Of a DNA stretch of 64,000 bases, positions 44,438 through 53,145 are shown piece by piece. Source of the stretch: Flavobacterium pectinovorum (GTDB lineage: Bacteria; Bacteroidota; Bacteroidia; Flavobacteriales; Flavobacteriaceae); assembly GCF_022802975.1 (NCBI RefSeq), contig NZ_JAFEVZ010000006.1, forward strand, positions 284,544 to 348,543, written 5' to 3'. A model generated the notes under the pieces. That model was not told where the DNA came from. It was given only the letters and a program-made list of their open reading frames with translations, and searched no databases. The first letter of the stretch is position 1. Each line of letters opens with the position of its first letter. The position numbers and the translations under genes are program-made.

Positions 44438-44956
44438 GTGAAAGTATTTGAAAACATATATTTTATCGGCGGGATTCATGGTGCGGGAAAAGGAACTATT
44501 TGTAAAGAAATAGCATCTAAGACTAGATTAATACATATAACTGCAAGTCAAGTTTTAAAATGGGAAGAAATTAGCGATAGCGATAATAAACTTGTAAAAG
44601 ATATTAATTCATCACAAGACCGATTAATCAAAAACTTGAAAAATCTAATTAAAAAAGATGAAATATATCTTCTTGATGGTCACTTTTGCTTGTTAAATTC
44701 AGATGACATTCCATGTAGAATTGATGAAAATACTTTTGATCAAATTAATCCAAAAGCAATATCAATTGTAATTGATGATGTTAAAGAAATTGCCGAAAGA
44801 TTAAAATCAAGAGATGGTAAAATTTATAATATTCAAATTCTGAATAAATTGCAAGAAATGGAAATAGAATATGCAAAATATCTTTCAGATAAGTATTCAA
44901 TTCCTTACATCGAAATAAGAGACAAAAATTATAATCAACTAATGGAAAATATTTGA
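44438..44956 (+). CDS. P-loop nucleoside/nucleotide kinase-like protein of an accessory cassette
   Basis: This encodes 172 residues with a GTG start (MKVFENIYFIGG). The P-loop GGIHGAGKGT (11-20) and LLDGHFCLL (probable Walker B) place it with adenylate-kinase-like AAA_17/18 ATPases. A lid-like region with KSRDGKIYN is present. The substrate is unknown. The stop codon overlaps the ATG of the PIN gene by one base (TGATG), which signals translational coupling and a joint function. Confidence 0.75.
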   Translation: MKVFENIYFIGGIHGAGKGTICKEIASKTRLIHITASQVLKWEEISDSDNKLVKDINSSQDRLIKNLKNLIKKDEIYLLDGHFCLLNSDDIPCRIDENTFDQINPKAISIVIDDVKEIAERLKSRDGKIYNIQILNKLQEMEIEYAKYLSDKYSIPYIEIRDKNYNQLMENI

Positions 44957-46449
44957 TGAAAATTTTACTAGACACTAATATCATTATTCATAGAGAAGCA
45001 AACAAAATATATAAACCAGAAATTGGCCAGCTTTTCAAATGGATCGATAATCTTAAATACTCCAAATACATTCATCCTTTAACCGTTGAAGAATTAGAAA
45101 GATATAAAGATCCAAATGCTCTTGGTACAATGAGTATTAAGATTGAAAGCTATAATTTACTAAAACATCAGGCTCCTTTAGGTCAGCAAATATTAAAGGT
45201 CAGCAAAAATATTGATAGTCAAGACAATGATATAAATGACACTCAAATCTTAAACGAAGTTTATGAAGGTCGAGTTGATATTTTGATTTCAGAAGATAAA
45301 AAAATCCACACTAAAGCTAATTTATTAGGTATAGGAGATAAAGTTTTTAAAATTCAAAATTTCTTAGAAAAAGTAATATCTGAAAATCCAGAATTAGTTG
45401 ATTATAAAGTTTTATCTGTACAAAAAGTTGATTTTGCTGAAGTAAATATAAAAGATGATTTTTTTAATAGTTTCAGAGAGGATTATGCTGAATTTGACAA
45501 ATGGTTTAATAAAAAGTCAGATGACATTTGTTATGTCTGTTATAGTGAAAATCAATTAACCGCATTTTTATTTATAAAAAGAGAAGATGAAAATGAGAAT
45601 TATTCTAATCTATCTCCAGTTTTTCAACCTAAAAAAAGATTAAAAATTGGTACATTTAAAGTAACTGCAAATGGTTATAAGATTGGAGAACGATTTTTAA
45701 AAATAATTTTTGATAACGCTTTACAATTTAGAGTTGATGAAATCTATGTTACAATTTTTGATAAAAGAGAAGAACAAGAAAGATTGATAGACTTATTAAA
45801 AATATGGGGATTTAATCATTTTGGGATAAAAACTACTCAAAATGGGGAAGAGCAAGTCTATGTTAGAAAATTTAATAAAAAACTTATCAATGTTGACAAT
45901 CCTAAACTAACATTTCCATTCTTTTCTCGAGAACAAAATCTTTTTATAGTTCCAATTTATCCTGAATATCACACAGAATTATTTCCTGATTCGATATTAA
46001 ACACTCAATCCCCAAAAGATTTTATTGAAAACTATCCTCATAGAAATGCTTTAAGTAAAGTATATATTTCTCGTTCTTATGAGAAAAAAATGAAATCAGG
46101 TGATGTTATTGTTTTCTATATGACTGGCGGAAAATATAAGGGCGTTGCAACAACATTAGGAATAGTTGAATCTTCAATTTTAGAAATTGAAAATGAAGAA
46201 GAATTCATTTCTTTATGTAGAAAAAGAAGTGTCTTTACAAATCAGGAATTATCAGAACACTGGAATTATAATTTAGCAAATAGACCTTTTATTGTGAACT
46301 TTCTTTATACATATTCATTTAGAAATAGACCTAATCTTGAATGGTTAGTCAATAATGGAATTATTTCAAGTTATGAAAATGTACCAAGAGGCTTTTCTAA
46401 AATAACAGTTGAACAATTTAATAAAGTTTTAAGGTATGCTTATGAATAA
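44956..46449 (+). CDS. PIN ribonuclease - GNAT - EVE/PUA-like fusion protein
   Basis: This encodes 497 residues in three parts. Residues 1-135 form a PIN domain: the acidic residues Asp6 (LLDTN), Glu45/46 (TVEELE), Asp95 (NDTQIL) and Asp114 (SEDKKI) are all in place, so nuclease activity is likely. About 165-315 resemble a GNAT acetyltransferase, with LKIGTFKV and the CoA-loop-like NGYKIGERF. About 350-497 look like an EVE/PUA-type RNA- or modified-base reader (YISRSYEKKMKSGDVIVFY, GVATTLGIVES). It is coupled to the upstream kinase and followed by an ASCH protein. A role as toxin or phage-defence effector is inferred. Confidence 0.72.
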   Translation: MKILLDTNIIIHREANKIYKPEIGQLFKWIDNLKYSKYIHPLTVEELERYKDPNALGTMSIKIESYNLLKHQAPLGQQILKVSKNIDSQDNDINDTQILNEVYEGRVDILISEDKKIHTKANLLGIGDKVFKIQNFLEKVISENPELVDYKVLSVQKVDFAEVNIKDDFFNSFREDYAEFDKWFNKKSDDICYVCYSENQLTAFLFIKREDENENYSNLSPVFQPKKRLKIGTFKVTANGYKIGERFLKIIFDNALQFRVDEIYVTIFDKREEQERLIDLLKIWGFNHFGIKTTQNGEEQVYVRKFNKKLINVDNPKLTFPFFSREQNLFIVPIYPEYHTELFPDSILNTQSPKDFIENYPHRNALSKVYISRSYEKKMKSGDVIVFYMTGGKYKGVATTLGIVESSILEIENEEEFISLCRKRSVFTNQELSEHWNYNLANRPFIVNFLYTYSFRNRPNLEWLVNNGIISSYENVPRGFSKITVEQFNKVLRYAYE

Positions 46450-46545
46450 AAATCTTTAAAGGTTTTTTAAAAATGCGATATTTGCAATTAATAATTTATG
46501 TGTTATTGTATTTATATCTAAATCAATATTTAATTAATTTTAATT

Positions 46546-46923
46546 ATGAAAGTAGTAATGTCGATTAAGCCCCAGTTTGCAAATAAAATATTTGATGGGA
46601 CAAAAAAATTTGAATTCAGAAAAGCTATTTTCAAGAACCAAAATGTTACTTCGGTTTTAGTTTATGCTTCTTCTCCTGTTCAAAAAGTAATTGGTGAATT
46701 TGAAATTGGTGAAATATTCAATTTAGACCTTAAAGAACTTTGGGATAAAACCAAAGAGCATTCAGGTATAACGGAAGATTATTTTTATGAATATTTTGAA
46801 AATAGAGAGCAAGGTTTTGCAATTCAAATAAAAAATAAAAAAAGATTTACAAATCCTAAATGTTTAAAAACAGATTATAATTTAACTCCTCCTCAATCAT
46901 TTGCATATTGGTCAAATGAATAA
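46546..46923 (+). CDS. ASCH-domain protein
   Basis: This 125-residue protein is a single ASCH (PUA-like) domain: SIKPQFANKIFDGTKKFEFRK at the start contains the typical SIKP...I..GTKK.E.RK pattern, followed by VLVYASSPVQKVIGEFEIG. ASCH proteins bind RNA or modified nucleosides; some act as amidohydrolases on modified cytidine. It lies 96 bp behind the PIN-EVE gene and is probably the third gene of the cassette. A structured repeat and a terminator follow. Confidence 0.82.
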   Translation: MKVVMSIKPQFANKIFDGTKKFEFRKAIFKNQNVTSVLVYASSPVQKVIGEFEIGEIFNLDLKELWDKTKEHSGITEDYFYEYFENREQGFAIQIKNKKRFTNPKCLKTDYNLTPPQSFAYWSNE

Positions 46924-46930
46924 GTTTGTT

Positions 46931-47004
46931 TTAGCCCCGTAGAAGTAGAAATCCTTTTTTGAGATTCTTTATCGAAAAAAAGATTGCAACGGATAGCGGG
47001 AAAT
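46931..47004. repeat. Structured interspersed repeat, copy 3
   Basis: It starts TTAGCCCCGTAGAAGTAG, then AATCCTTTTTT, a weaker inner stem, AAAAAGAT and ACGGATAGCGGGAAATA. It is the most diverged of the three copies and lies between the convergent ASCH and 3-hydroxyanthranilate dioxygenase genes. Confidence 0.7.
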
Positions 47005-47015
47005 AGCTCCTAAAA

Positions 47016-47048
47016 AAAACCGATACACTTAAAAAGTCTATCGGTTTT
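47016..47048. terminator. Bidirectional terminator between the ASCH and dioxygenase genes
   Basis: AAAACCGATA pairs with TATCGGTTTT, flanked by A- and T-runs, between two convergent genes. Confidence 0.75.
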
Positions 47049-47070
47049 TGTATTTATAAATTTGTCTAAA

Positions 47071-47610
47071 TTATTTCTTAGCCACAAACCTCGGATCAGA
47101 TTCCATAACGGTTCCGCAATTATCGCAGGTTCTTAAGTCTTCTGAATTGTAGAAATGTTCAAAATGCGGCAGGAAATCTTTTTCGATATTGTGCAATTCG
47201 AAAAACACCTCATATAATTTATGATTACAGTTGTCACAATGCCAAAGCAATCCGTCTGTGTAGCCCAATCCGGCACGTTTTCGCTCGATAACCAAACCAA
47301 TGGAACCCTCAGAACGAACCGGAGAATGCGGCACTTTAGCAGGATGCAGATACATATCGCCTGCATTCAGAATCATTTCTTTACGTTCGCCTTCTTCCTG
47401 AATCACTACTTTTATATTGCCTTCCAACTGGTAAAAAAGCTCTTCGGTTTCGTTGTAATGATAATCTTTTCTGGCATTTGGTCCTGCCACGATCATCACA
47501 ATATAATCGCCTGAATCAACGTATAAGTTTTTATTTCCAACAGGTGGTTTTAGTAAATGACGGTTCTCGTCTATCCATTTAGTCAGGTTGAAAGGTTTTG
47601 CTATGGCCAT
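47071..47610 (-). CDS. nbaC: 3-hydroxyanthranilate 3,4-dioxygenase
   Basis: This 179-residue cupin enzyme opens the ring of 3-hydroxyanthranilate in the kynurenine route to quinolinate. The iron ligands lie in DYHYNETEELFYQLEG and LHPAKVPHSPVR. A C-terminal rubredoxin-like metal site has two CxxC pairs (CDNCNHKLYE, CDNCGTVM), as in the bacterial enzymes. Other kynurenine-pathway genes are not nearby. It appears monocistronic. Confidence 0.93.
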   Translation of the reverse strand: MAIAKPFNLTKWIDENRHLLKPPVGNKNLYVDSGDYIVMIVAGPNARKDYHYNETEELFYQLEGNIKVVIQEEGERKEMILNAGDMYLHPAKVPHSPVRSEGSIGLVIERKRAGLGYTDGLLWHCDNCNHKLYEVFFELHNIEKDFLPHFEHFYNSEDLRTCDNCGTVMESDPRFVAKK

Positions 47611-47660
47611 TTTTTTTAAGATTCTGAGTTGCTAAGTTTCTGAGAGGCTAAGGTAAGAAA

Positions 47661-47727
47661 TTTGTAGAGACGCACAGCAGTCTTTCGTACCGCCCATTTT
47701 AGACGCTCTGCTGTGCGTCTCTACAAA
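47661..47727. repeat. 20-bp perfect inverted repeat at the end of the EEP gene
   Basis: TTTGTAGAGACGCACAGCAG (47661-47680) and its exact complement (47708-47727) enclose 27 bp. The right arm provides the last codon and the TAG stop of the minus-strand gene at 47721. GTAGAGACGC palindromes occur as dispersed repeats in various bacteria. It may also act as a terminator. Confidence 0.8.
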
Positions 47728-48818
47728 TTCACCTCTTTTATCAAATAAATATACACCGGAAAATGATCACTGAAACCCACTTCGATTGTGCTGTGCCGCA
47801 ACGGATACCCTTTGTATTTTCCAGAATTTTGGATGAGATACGGTTTATTGAAAATTCCGGCTTTCCAGAATTTAAACGATGAAAAATCAGGTTTTATGAA
47901 CGATTGTGTAATAATGATCTGGTCAAAAATATCCCAGGAATCCCGAAAAGCTGTTGTTCCCATACCGCGTTTCGCCATTTCTTCAAAAGGATTATAAGTG
48001 CCAAATTCCGGTACTTCAGACTTTTTGGCTTTTGCTCCCAAGGCAGTTTTTATACTTTTATTATACGGACCGTCGTTTAAATCGCCCATTGTAATGACTT
48101 TTGCGTTTGGATTAATTTGCTGCAGCGAATCGATTATTTTTCGGTTTAATTTTCCTGCTGCTTCACGATATTCGCTTGTTGCTTTCTCTCCTCCGGAACG
48201 AGAAGGCCAGTGATTGACAATGATATTAATTTCTTCTCCTTCTAAAAAACCGGTTATCAAAAGCTGGTCACGGGTAAAAACCCGATTGTTTTGAATTGCC
48301 GGCGTTATTTCTTCATCAGTTGATTCTTCTTTTTTCTCTTCTTCTACATTTTTATTTTTCAATATATATAAAGGTATATTTGAAAAAGTAGTCGGTTTAA
48401 AAAATTTCTTCTGATACAATAATGCCACATCAATTCCGCGTTTATCGGGCGAATCAAAATGGATGATTCCGTAATCGAAAGAAAGCAGCTTAGGTTGCTT
48501 AATCAAATCTTCAAGAACGCCTCTGTTCTCAATTTCGGAACCTCCAATAAAAACAGGTGCATTTGGATTTTCCGGTGTACCGATTTCAGACAGAACTTTG
48601 GAGAGGTTCTGGAGTTTCTGATTGTATTTTTCCTTTGTCCAGTTTTGTACGCCATTTGGTGTCCACTCATCATCATTGGTATAAATATCATCAATAGTGT
48701 CAAAAAGATTTTCAAAATTATAAAAGGCAACCGTATGAATACTGTATTTTTTTGCTTGTCCGAAAGCTGTAATCCAAAAAAAGAAAATAAAACAAATTCT
48801 AAGTGAAATTATTCGCAT
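47721..48818 (-). CDS. Endonuclease/exonuclease/phosphatase family protein, exported
   Basis: This encodes 365 residues from the ATG at 48818, which gives a signal peptide (MRIISLRICFIFFFWITAFGQ). The fold motifs are in order: YNFENLFDT, GGSEIENRGVL, VNHWPSR, TMGDLNDGP and GFSDHFPVY, carrying the metal-binding Glu, the Asp/Asn pair and the final Asp-His. It could cleave nucleic acid or a phosphoester outside the cytoplasm. The substrate is unknown. Confidence 0.85.
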   Translation of the reverse strand: MRIISLRICFIFFFWITAFGQAKKYSIHTVAFYNFENLFDTIDDIYTNDDEWTPNGVQNWTKEKYNQKLQNLSKVLSEIGTPENPNAPVFIGGSEIENRGVLEDLIKQPKLLSFDYGIIHFDSPDKRGIDVALLYQKKFFKPTTFSNIPLYILKNKNVEEEKKEESTDEEITPAIQNNRVFTRDQLLITGFLEGEEINIIVNHWPSRSGGEKATSEYREAAGKLNRKIIDSLQQINPNAKVITMGDLNDGPYNKSIKTALGAKAKKSEVPEFGTYNPFEEMAKRGMGTTAFRDSWDIFDQIIITQSFIKPDFSSFKFWKAGIFNKPYLIQNSGKYKGYPLRHSTIEVGFSDHFPVYIYLIKEVNL

Positions 48819-48902
48819 AAATAATATGGTTTTTAAAATATTGAATTTAATCAAAATTACTATTTGTAAGATATTTCTAATAATTTTATTTTTTTTAATC
48901 TC

Positions 48903-48910
48903 TATCTTTG
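48903..48910 (+). promoter_or_regulatory. -7 box of the LD-carboxypeptidase gene
   Basis: TATCTTTG lies 31 bp before the ATG at 48942 and so supports use of that upstream start. No good -33 element. Confidence 0.45.
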
Positions 48911-48941
48911 TTTTTAGATAAATTCAAAGCAAAAAAGCAAA

Positions 48942-49943
48942 ATGAAACCAAATCTATTCTTTTCACTACACAACCATTTTGCTTTTTGTAAATTCCTATT
49001 TCTTATTTTTACTTTACATTCTTTTACCTGTCAATCACAACAAAATATGATAACACCACCTTATTTACAAAAAGGAGATACCGTAGTTCTTTTGGCAACA
49101 GCCAGAAAAAACATCGATGACAATTTAAAACCTACCATAGATTTACTCAAAAGCTGGGGATTAGAAGCTGTAATTGGAAGTTCAATTGGTCTGGATTACC
49201 ACCAATTGGCAGGAACAGACGAACAGCGTGCTGCCGATTTTCAAAAACAACTGGATAATCCGAATATAAAAGCGATTTGGTGTGTACGAGGCGGTTACGG
49301 AACTGTTAGAATGCTGGATTTACTGGATTTTACGAAATTTAAACAACATCCAAAATGGGTTGTTGGTTTTAGCGATGTAACGGTTTTGCACAACCATTTA
49401 AATACAATGGGCTACAAATCGATTCACGGTGTGATGCCGGTTACGATTCCGCGTGCGACACCGGCTGCCATCAGTTCGATGAAATCGGCTTTGTTTGGTG
49501 AGCCTTTGTCTTACTCAGTTGCGCCTCATGCTATGAACCGTTTTGGTCAGGGAACAGGTGAATTGGTGGGTGGAAATCTTTCTATCTTATACAGTTTATT
49601 AGGATCACCATCGGCAATTGACTGCAAGGACAAGATTCTTTTTATTGAAGATTTAGATGAATACCTGTATCATATTGACCGCATGATGATGAATCTTAGA
49701 CGTAACGGCTGTATCGAAAACCTGAAAGGAATCATTATTGGCGGTATGACTAAAATGAAGGATAATGAGATTCCATGGGGAAAAAATGCGCTGGAAATTA
49801 TTGATGATGTAACCAAAAAATACAACATTCCGGTGGTCTTTAATTTTCCGGCCGGACATATTCAGGACAACCGTGCACTGGTTATGGGAAGTACGATTTC
49901 TATTGAAGTGAATGCATCTGGAAGTACTGTTGTTTTTAAGTAA
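48942..49943 (+). CDS. S66-family LD-carboxypeptidase
   Basis: This encodes 333 residues. The enzyme removes the terminal D-alanine from murein tetrapeptides. The core starts at MITPPYLQKGDTVVLLATA; the nucleophile region is RGGYGTVRMLD, and GGNLSILYSLLG and GIIIGGMTKM follow, matching family S66. The chosen start adds about 34 residues with a hydrophobic stretch ending SFTCQSQ, a possible lipoprotein or secretion signal; many relatives start at the internal Met (49044). The promoter position favours the longer form. Confidence 0.9.
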   Translation: MKPNLFFSLHNHFAFCKFLFLIFTLHSFTCQSQQNMITPPYLQKGDTVVLLATARKNIDDNLKPTIDLLKSWGLEAVIGSSIGLDYHQLAGTDEQRAADFQKQLDNPNIKAIWCVRGGYGTVRMLDLLDFTKFKQHPKWVVGFSDVTVLHNHLNTMGYKSIHGVMPVTIPRATPAAISSMKSALFGEPLSYSVAPHAMNRFGQGTGELVGGNLSILYSLLGSPSAIDCKDKILFIEDLDEYLYHIDRMMMNLRRNGCIENLKGIIIGGMTKMKDNEIPWGKNALEIIDDVTKKYNIPVVFNFPAGHIQDNRALVMGSTISIEVNASGSTVVFK

Positions 49944-49947
49944 AAAA

Positions 49948-50055
49948 TTATAAGTCATGAGTTATAGGTTATGAGTTACAAATAATTTCATAACCTATAC
50001 TTTTTTACAACACTTTATTACCACTTATATCTCATAACTTTTAACTCATAACTCC
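49948..50055. repeat. Intergenic hairpin composed of permuted ATAACTCAT-type words
   Basis: ATAGGTTATG (49964-49973) pairs with CATAACCTAT (49989-49998), and related words (TAAGTCATGAGTTAT, CTCATAACTTTTAACTCATAAC) fill the spacer on both sides. Confidence 0.55.
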
Positions 50056-50060
50056 AAAAA

Positions 50061-50432
50061 ATGGCAGAACACAACGAACTCGGAAAAAAAGGAGAAGATC
50101 TTGCCGTAGAATTTCTACTTCAAAATGACTATAAAATTTTAGAACGCAACTGGACTTTTCAAAAAGCTGAGATTGATATTCTTGCTAAAAAAGATCATTT
50201 TTTGGCCGTGATAGAAGTAAAGACCAGATCGAATTTAGATTACGGTTCTCCACAGGATTTTGTGAAACCAAAAAAGATTCAACTGCTCATAAAAGCAGTA
50301 AATGCCTACATAAACGATAGGGAAAAGGATTTTGATGATGATTTAGAAATCCGATTTGACATCATTGCCATCCATAAAACCGAGGAAACATTTGCTATTG
50401 AGCATCTTACTGACGCTTTTTATCATTTTTAA
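50061..50432 (+). CDS. YraN-family protein (UPF0102, endonuclease-like)
   Basis: This 123-residue protein has the UPF0102 pattern: LGKKGEDLAVEFLLQNDYKILERNW, AEIDILAKKDHFLAVIEVKTR, GSPQDFVKPKKIQLL. The EID...EVK residues fit a restriction-endonuclease-like PD-(D/E)XK core. Function is unresolved in the family. It is cytoplasmic and single. Confidence 0.92.
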   Translation: MAEHNELGKKGEDLAVEFLLQNDYKILERNWTFQKAEIDILAKKDHFLAVIEVKTRSNLDYGSPQDFVKPKKIQLLIKAVNAYINDREKDFDDDLEIRFDIIAIHKTEETFAIEHLTDAFYHF

Positions 50433-50452
50433 CATATTTTTTTATTGTTATA

Positions 50453-50484
50453 TTTGTAACAAATTGTTTTTTAATTTATATTTG
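50453..50484 (+). promoter_or_regulatory. Bacteroidetes promoter of the 50.5-kb gene
   Basis: TTTG (50453-50456), 20 bp, TATATTTG (50477-50484): a full match to the consensus, with the ATG 69 bp downstream. Confidence 0.75.
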
Positions 50485-50552
50485 CAGAGATTTATAACAC
50501 AACAAACAACCAAACTAACACAATTACGTTACCCAAAAACAATTAAAAGATT

Positions 50553-51209
50553 ATGAAAACCGTTTCTTCGATTGTAGAAAATTACATCAAAACCAAGCCA
50601 TTTTTGTTAAACGCACTATCCTTGGGAATTATCAATCTGACTTCTTTATCCCGTAATATCATGACCGAACTGGAAAGTGAATTTGGTAAAGAGGTAAAAC
50701 AAGGAGCTGTAGTAATGTCCTTAAAAAGACTTACAGAGGAATTAGATTTTAAACTCAACCACAAGATTAACAAAGTCATTAAAAATATTGGTGAAATCAC
50801 CGTTCGTTCTGAATTGACAGATTACACTTTTGCCGCTTCTGACACCGTTTTAAACAAACAGGCTGATTTAATTTCTGATATTAATGTTTTATCTGATATT
50901 TTTTATACCTCATCACGTGGTGTAAATGAAACGAATATCGTAGTAAGCAGCAGTATCAATCATTTGGTAGAAAAACACTTTTTACGTGAAAAACTGATTC
51001 AGAAACTGGATAATCTGGCTTCTATTACCGTAAAATTACCAAAAGAAAATATCGTGGTGCCGGGAATTTACTATTTCATTTTTCAGCGTTTAGCCTGGGA
51101 AGGAATTATTATCAATGAGGTAATTTCGACTTCAAACGAATTTACGATTCTGGTAGGAGAAGAACAAGTTGATGTTGCTTTTAAAGTAATCAAAGACTTA
51201 AAAAATTAA
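50553..51209 (+). CDS. Conserved protein with ACT-like C-terminal half, unknown function
   Basis: This encodes 218 residues, predicted cytoplasmic. The N-terminal part (about 1-75) is helical and could be a winged-helix (LGIINLTSLSRNIMTELESEFG, VVMSLKRLTEEL). The C-terminal half has alternating strands (ITVKLPKENIVVPGIYYFIF, EFTILVGEEQVDVAFKVI) resembling ACT domains of aspartate kinases, though no kinase domain is present. A regulatory amino-acid sensor is possible but unproven. It has a consensus promoter and a strong terminator. Confidence 0.6.
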   Translation: MKTVSSIVENYIKTKPFLLNALSLGIINLTSLSRNIMTELESEFGKEVKQGAVVMSLKRLTEELDFKLNHKINKVIKNIGEITVRSELTDYTFAASDTVLNKQADLISDINVLSDIFYTSSRGVNETNIVVSSSINHLVEKHFLREKLIQKLDNLASITVKLPKENIVVPGIYYFIFQRLAWEGIIINEVISTSNEFTILVGEEQVDVAFKVIKDLKN

Positions 51210-51269
51210 TTTTCTTTCGAGAAAATCACAATCCAAAAAAAAAGAAAAAAAAGACAATATACATATACA

Positions 51270-51297
51270 AAGAGGCTGTTTTACGACAGTCTCTTTT
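51270..51297 (+). terminator. Rho-independent terminator
   Basis: AGAGGCTGT pairs with ACAGTCTCT (one G-T pair) around a short loop and leads into a run of T, 61 bp behind the gene ending at 51209. Confidence 0.8.
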
Positions 51298-51358
51298 TTT
51301 ATAGCGTTTCTGAATTGTTCATAACAAGAAAATTACAGAAATTCTAAAATTCTTTTCC

Positions 51359-52492
51359 TTAACATTTTTTTGAAATTTCCATAAAAGGCTTTTCAATAAA
51401 TCTATAACATACAAAACTAAGAATTACAACAACTGGTGTAACTAAAAAAACAACAACGCAAAATTCTGATGCAGAAAGAGTTTTTGCTTCCTCAAGTCCA
51501 AATCCAAAATAAAAGACAACAAAAAGAATAATTCCGTGAATTAAATAGATACTATAAGAAATTTCTCGCATAAATTTTAATGTCGAACTTTTCAAAATTC
51601 CGAATAATGTATTTCCAGATGATATTAAAATAAAAATAATAGTTATTAAAATTTTACAAGGCATATTAGTTGATTTTTCAAACTGAATAATTAAAGCCAG
51701 ACAAACCAAAATTAAAATGCTAAAGAGCTTGTTGTCTTTATTTTGAAAAGGTTTATATTTTACCACTACTGCAGCTAAAATACCTCCGACAAAAGAAAGT
51801 AAATGTTGAACATGAACTGAATTTACATAAAAATAACCTCCAATAAAAACTAAGCTAATGAAAAGATAAAAGGCAGAAGGCTTTCTCTTTAAAATTAATA
51901 TTGAAATTACAGGCAAGCTAAAATAAAACAACCATTCAAAAGGAAGTGACCACACAACTCCGGCATTAATTAAATAAGTAAGACCAAAACCATTAATACT
52001 TGTATCGCGTATAACGGCAAATGTGCCCCATAAAAACATTTCATGCAAAAACTCAAATACTCCTACTTTTAAACTCCAGTCACTAATAATTATGACTAAA
52101 AACACAATTATAGCAACTGAAAAATAATACATTGGAACTAATCTAAATAATCTTGAAATAAAAAAGGCCTTCCAGTTAAATTCTTTTTTCCCTGTATTTA
52201 AAAGTTTTGAAATAAACAAAAAACTTGAAATCATGAAAAAAAAAGCAACACTTGTAGAACCAAGCTGTGTATAAAAATATGATTTAGAAGCCCACTGCTC
52301 TTTTTGAATATATTGATACCATAAACTTGCATGTGAAATAAACACACTTATTGCTAAGAATCCTCTAAGACCGTCAACAGATTCATATCTTGTAGATAAA
52401 TTATTTACTTTGTATTTTAAGTTAATCACATAAGCAGTACAATAAGCAATTAAAAATATAATAACAGCAAATAAAGGATTTAAATTATTCAT
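51359..52492 (-). CDS. Membrane acyltransferase of the OafA/WecH family
   Basis: This encodes 377 residues from the ATG at 52492; a TTG 11 codons upstream is the alternative. It has about ten membrane segments and the family motifs: RYESVDGLRGFLAISVFISHASLW (catalytic His in the first segment), FISRLFRLVPMYYF and a late SIYLIHGIIL. It would transfer acetyl or another acyl group to surface polysaccharide. There are no glycosyltransferase genes nearby. The A+T-rich composition hints at acquisition. Confidence 0.88.
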   Translation of the reverse strand: MNNLNPLFAVIIFLIAYCTAYVINLKYKVNNLSTRYESVDGLRGFLAISVFISHASLWYQYIQKEQWASKSYFYTQLGSTSVAFFFMISSFLFISKLLNTGKKEFNWKAFFISRLFRLVPMYYFSVAIIVFLVIIISDWSLKVGVFEFLHEMFLWGTFAVIRDTSINGFGLTYLINAGVVWSLPFEWLFYFSLPVISILILKRKPSAFYLFISLVFIGGYFYVNSVHVQHLLSFVGGILAAVVVKYKPFQNKDNKLFSILILVCLALIIQFEKSTNMPCKILITIIFILISSGNTLFGILKSSTLKFMREISYSIYLIHGIILFVVFYFGFGLEEAKTLSASEFCVVVFLVTPVVVILSFVCYRFIEKPFMEISKKC

Positions 52493-52677
52493 TGAAGATG
52501 TTCCATTTTTTAATAATTCTACCAAAAATAAAGTTTATAGATAATAAGAGGTTTTTAATCTCTCTCTTTTTGCATTTCCAAATATCAAAAAACCGAACAA
52601 AGAAACAATAATTATTTTCTTTAAAGGATTTCTTAATCACAAAAACATTAAAAAATCTAGTTTAGAAAAACTTATAA

Positions 52678-53145
52678 TTATACTTCACAAACGGCATTAT
52701 GCAAAACCGGAAAATTACAGGAGTTGGCTATAAAACACAACTGATTGGCTTTTTTGTGGAGTTCTAAAGACAGTTCAATTTGGTCTGCATTTGCAATTTT
52801 AACTTTTGGATGCAAACGAACTTCTGTGAAACGGCCGCTTCCGTCAACAGAAACTTCAAGTGTTGCTTCGGCGTTATCTGAATATTCTAAAACATCGATT
52901 CCGTTTTGGGAACACACATATAAATACGACATCATGTGGCAGGAAACCAAACTGCTTAAAAGTAAATCTTCAGGATTGTATAATTCCGGATCGCCTTTGA
53001 AAGCTTTTGCAGCCGAAATATCTAAAATTGGTTTGCCTTCAATTTTTATTTGGTGTGTTTTGCTGTAGAATTTTCTTTCTGATTGTTCCTGATTTTGTTT
53101 GGAATTCCATTTTATTGCTGCTTTGAAGAGGTGTTCTGATTTCAT
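52678..53145 (-). CDS. OsmC-family peroxiredoxin-like protein
   Basis: This 155-residue protein has the OsmC fold with two reactive cysteines, in SLVSCHMMSYLYVC and CFIANSCNFPVLHN. The class reduces organic hydroperoxides. The ATG overlaps the stop codon of the DUF2971 gene by one base (TAATG), so the pair is translationally coupled. It acts in the cytoplasm. Confidence 0.9.
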   Translation of the reverse strand: MKSEHLFKAAIKWNSKQNQEQSERKFYSKTHQIKIEGKPILDISAAKAFKGDPELYNPEDLLLSSLVSCHMMSYLYVCSQNGIDVLEYSDNAEATLEVSVDGSGRFTEVRLHPKVKIANADQIELSLELHKKANQLCFIANSCNFPVLHNAVCEV

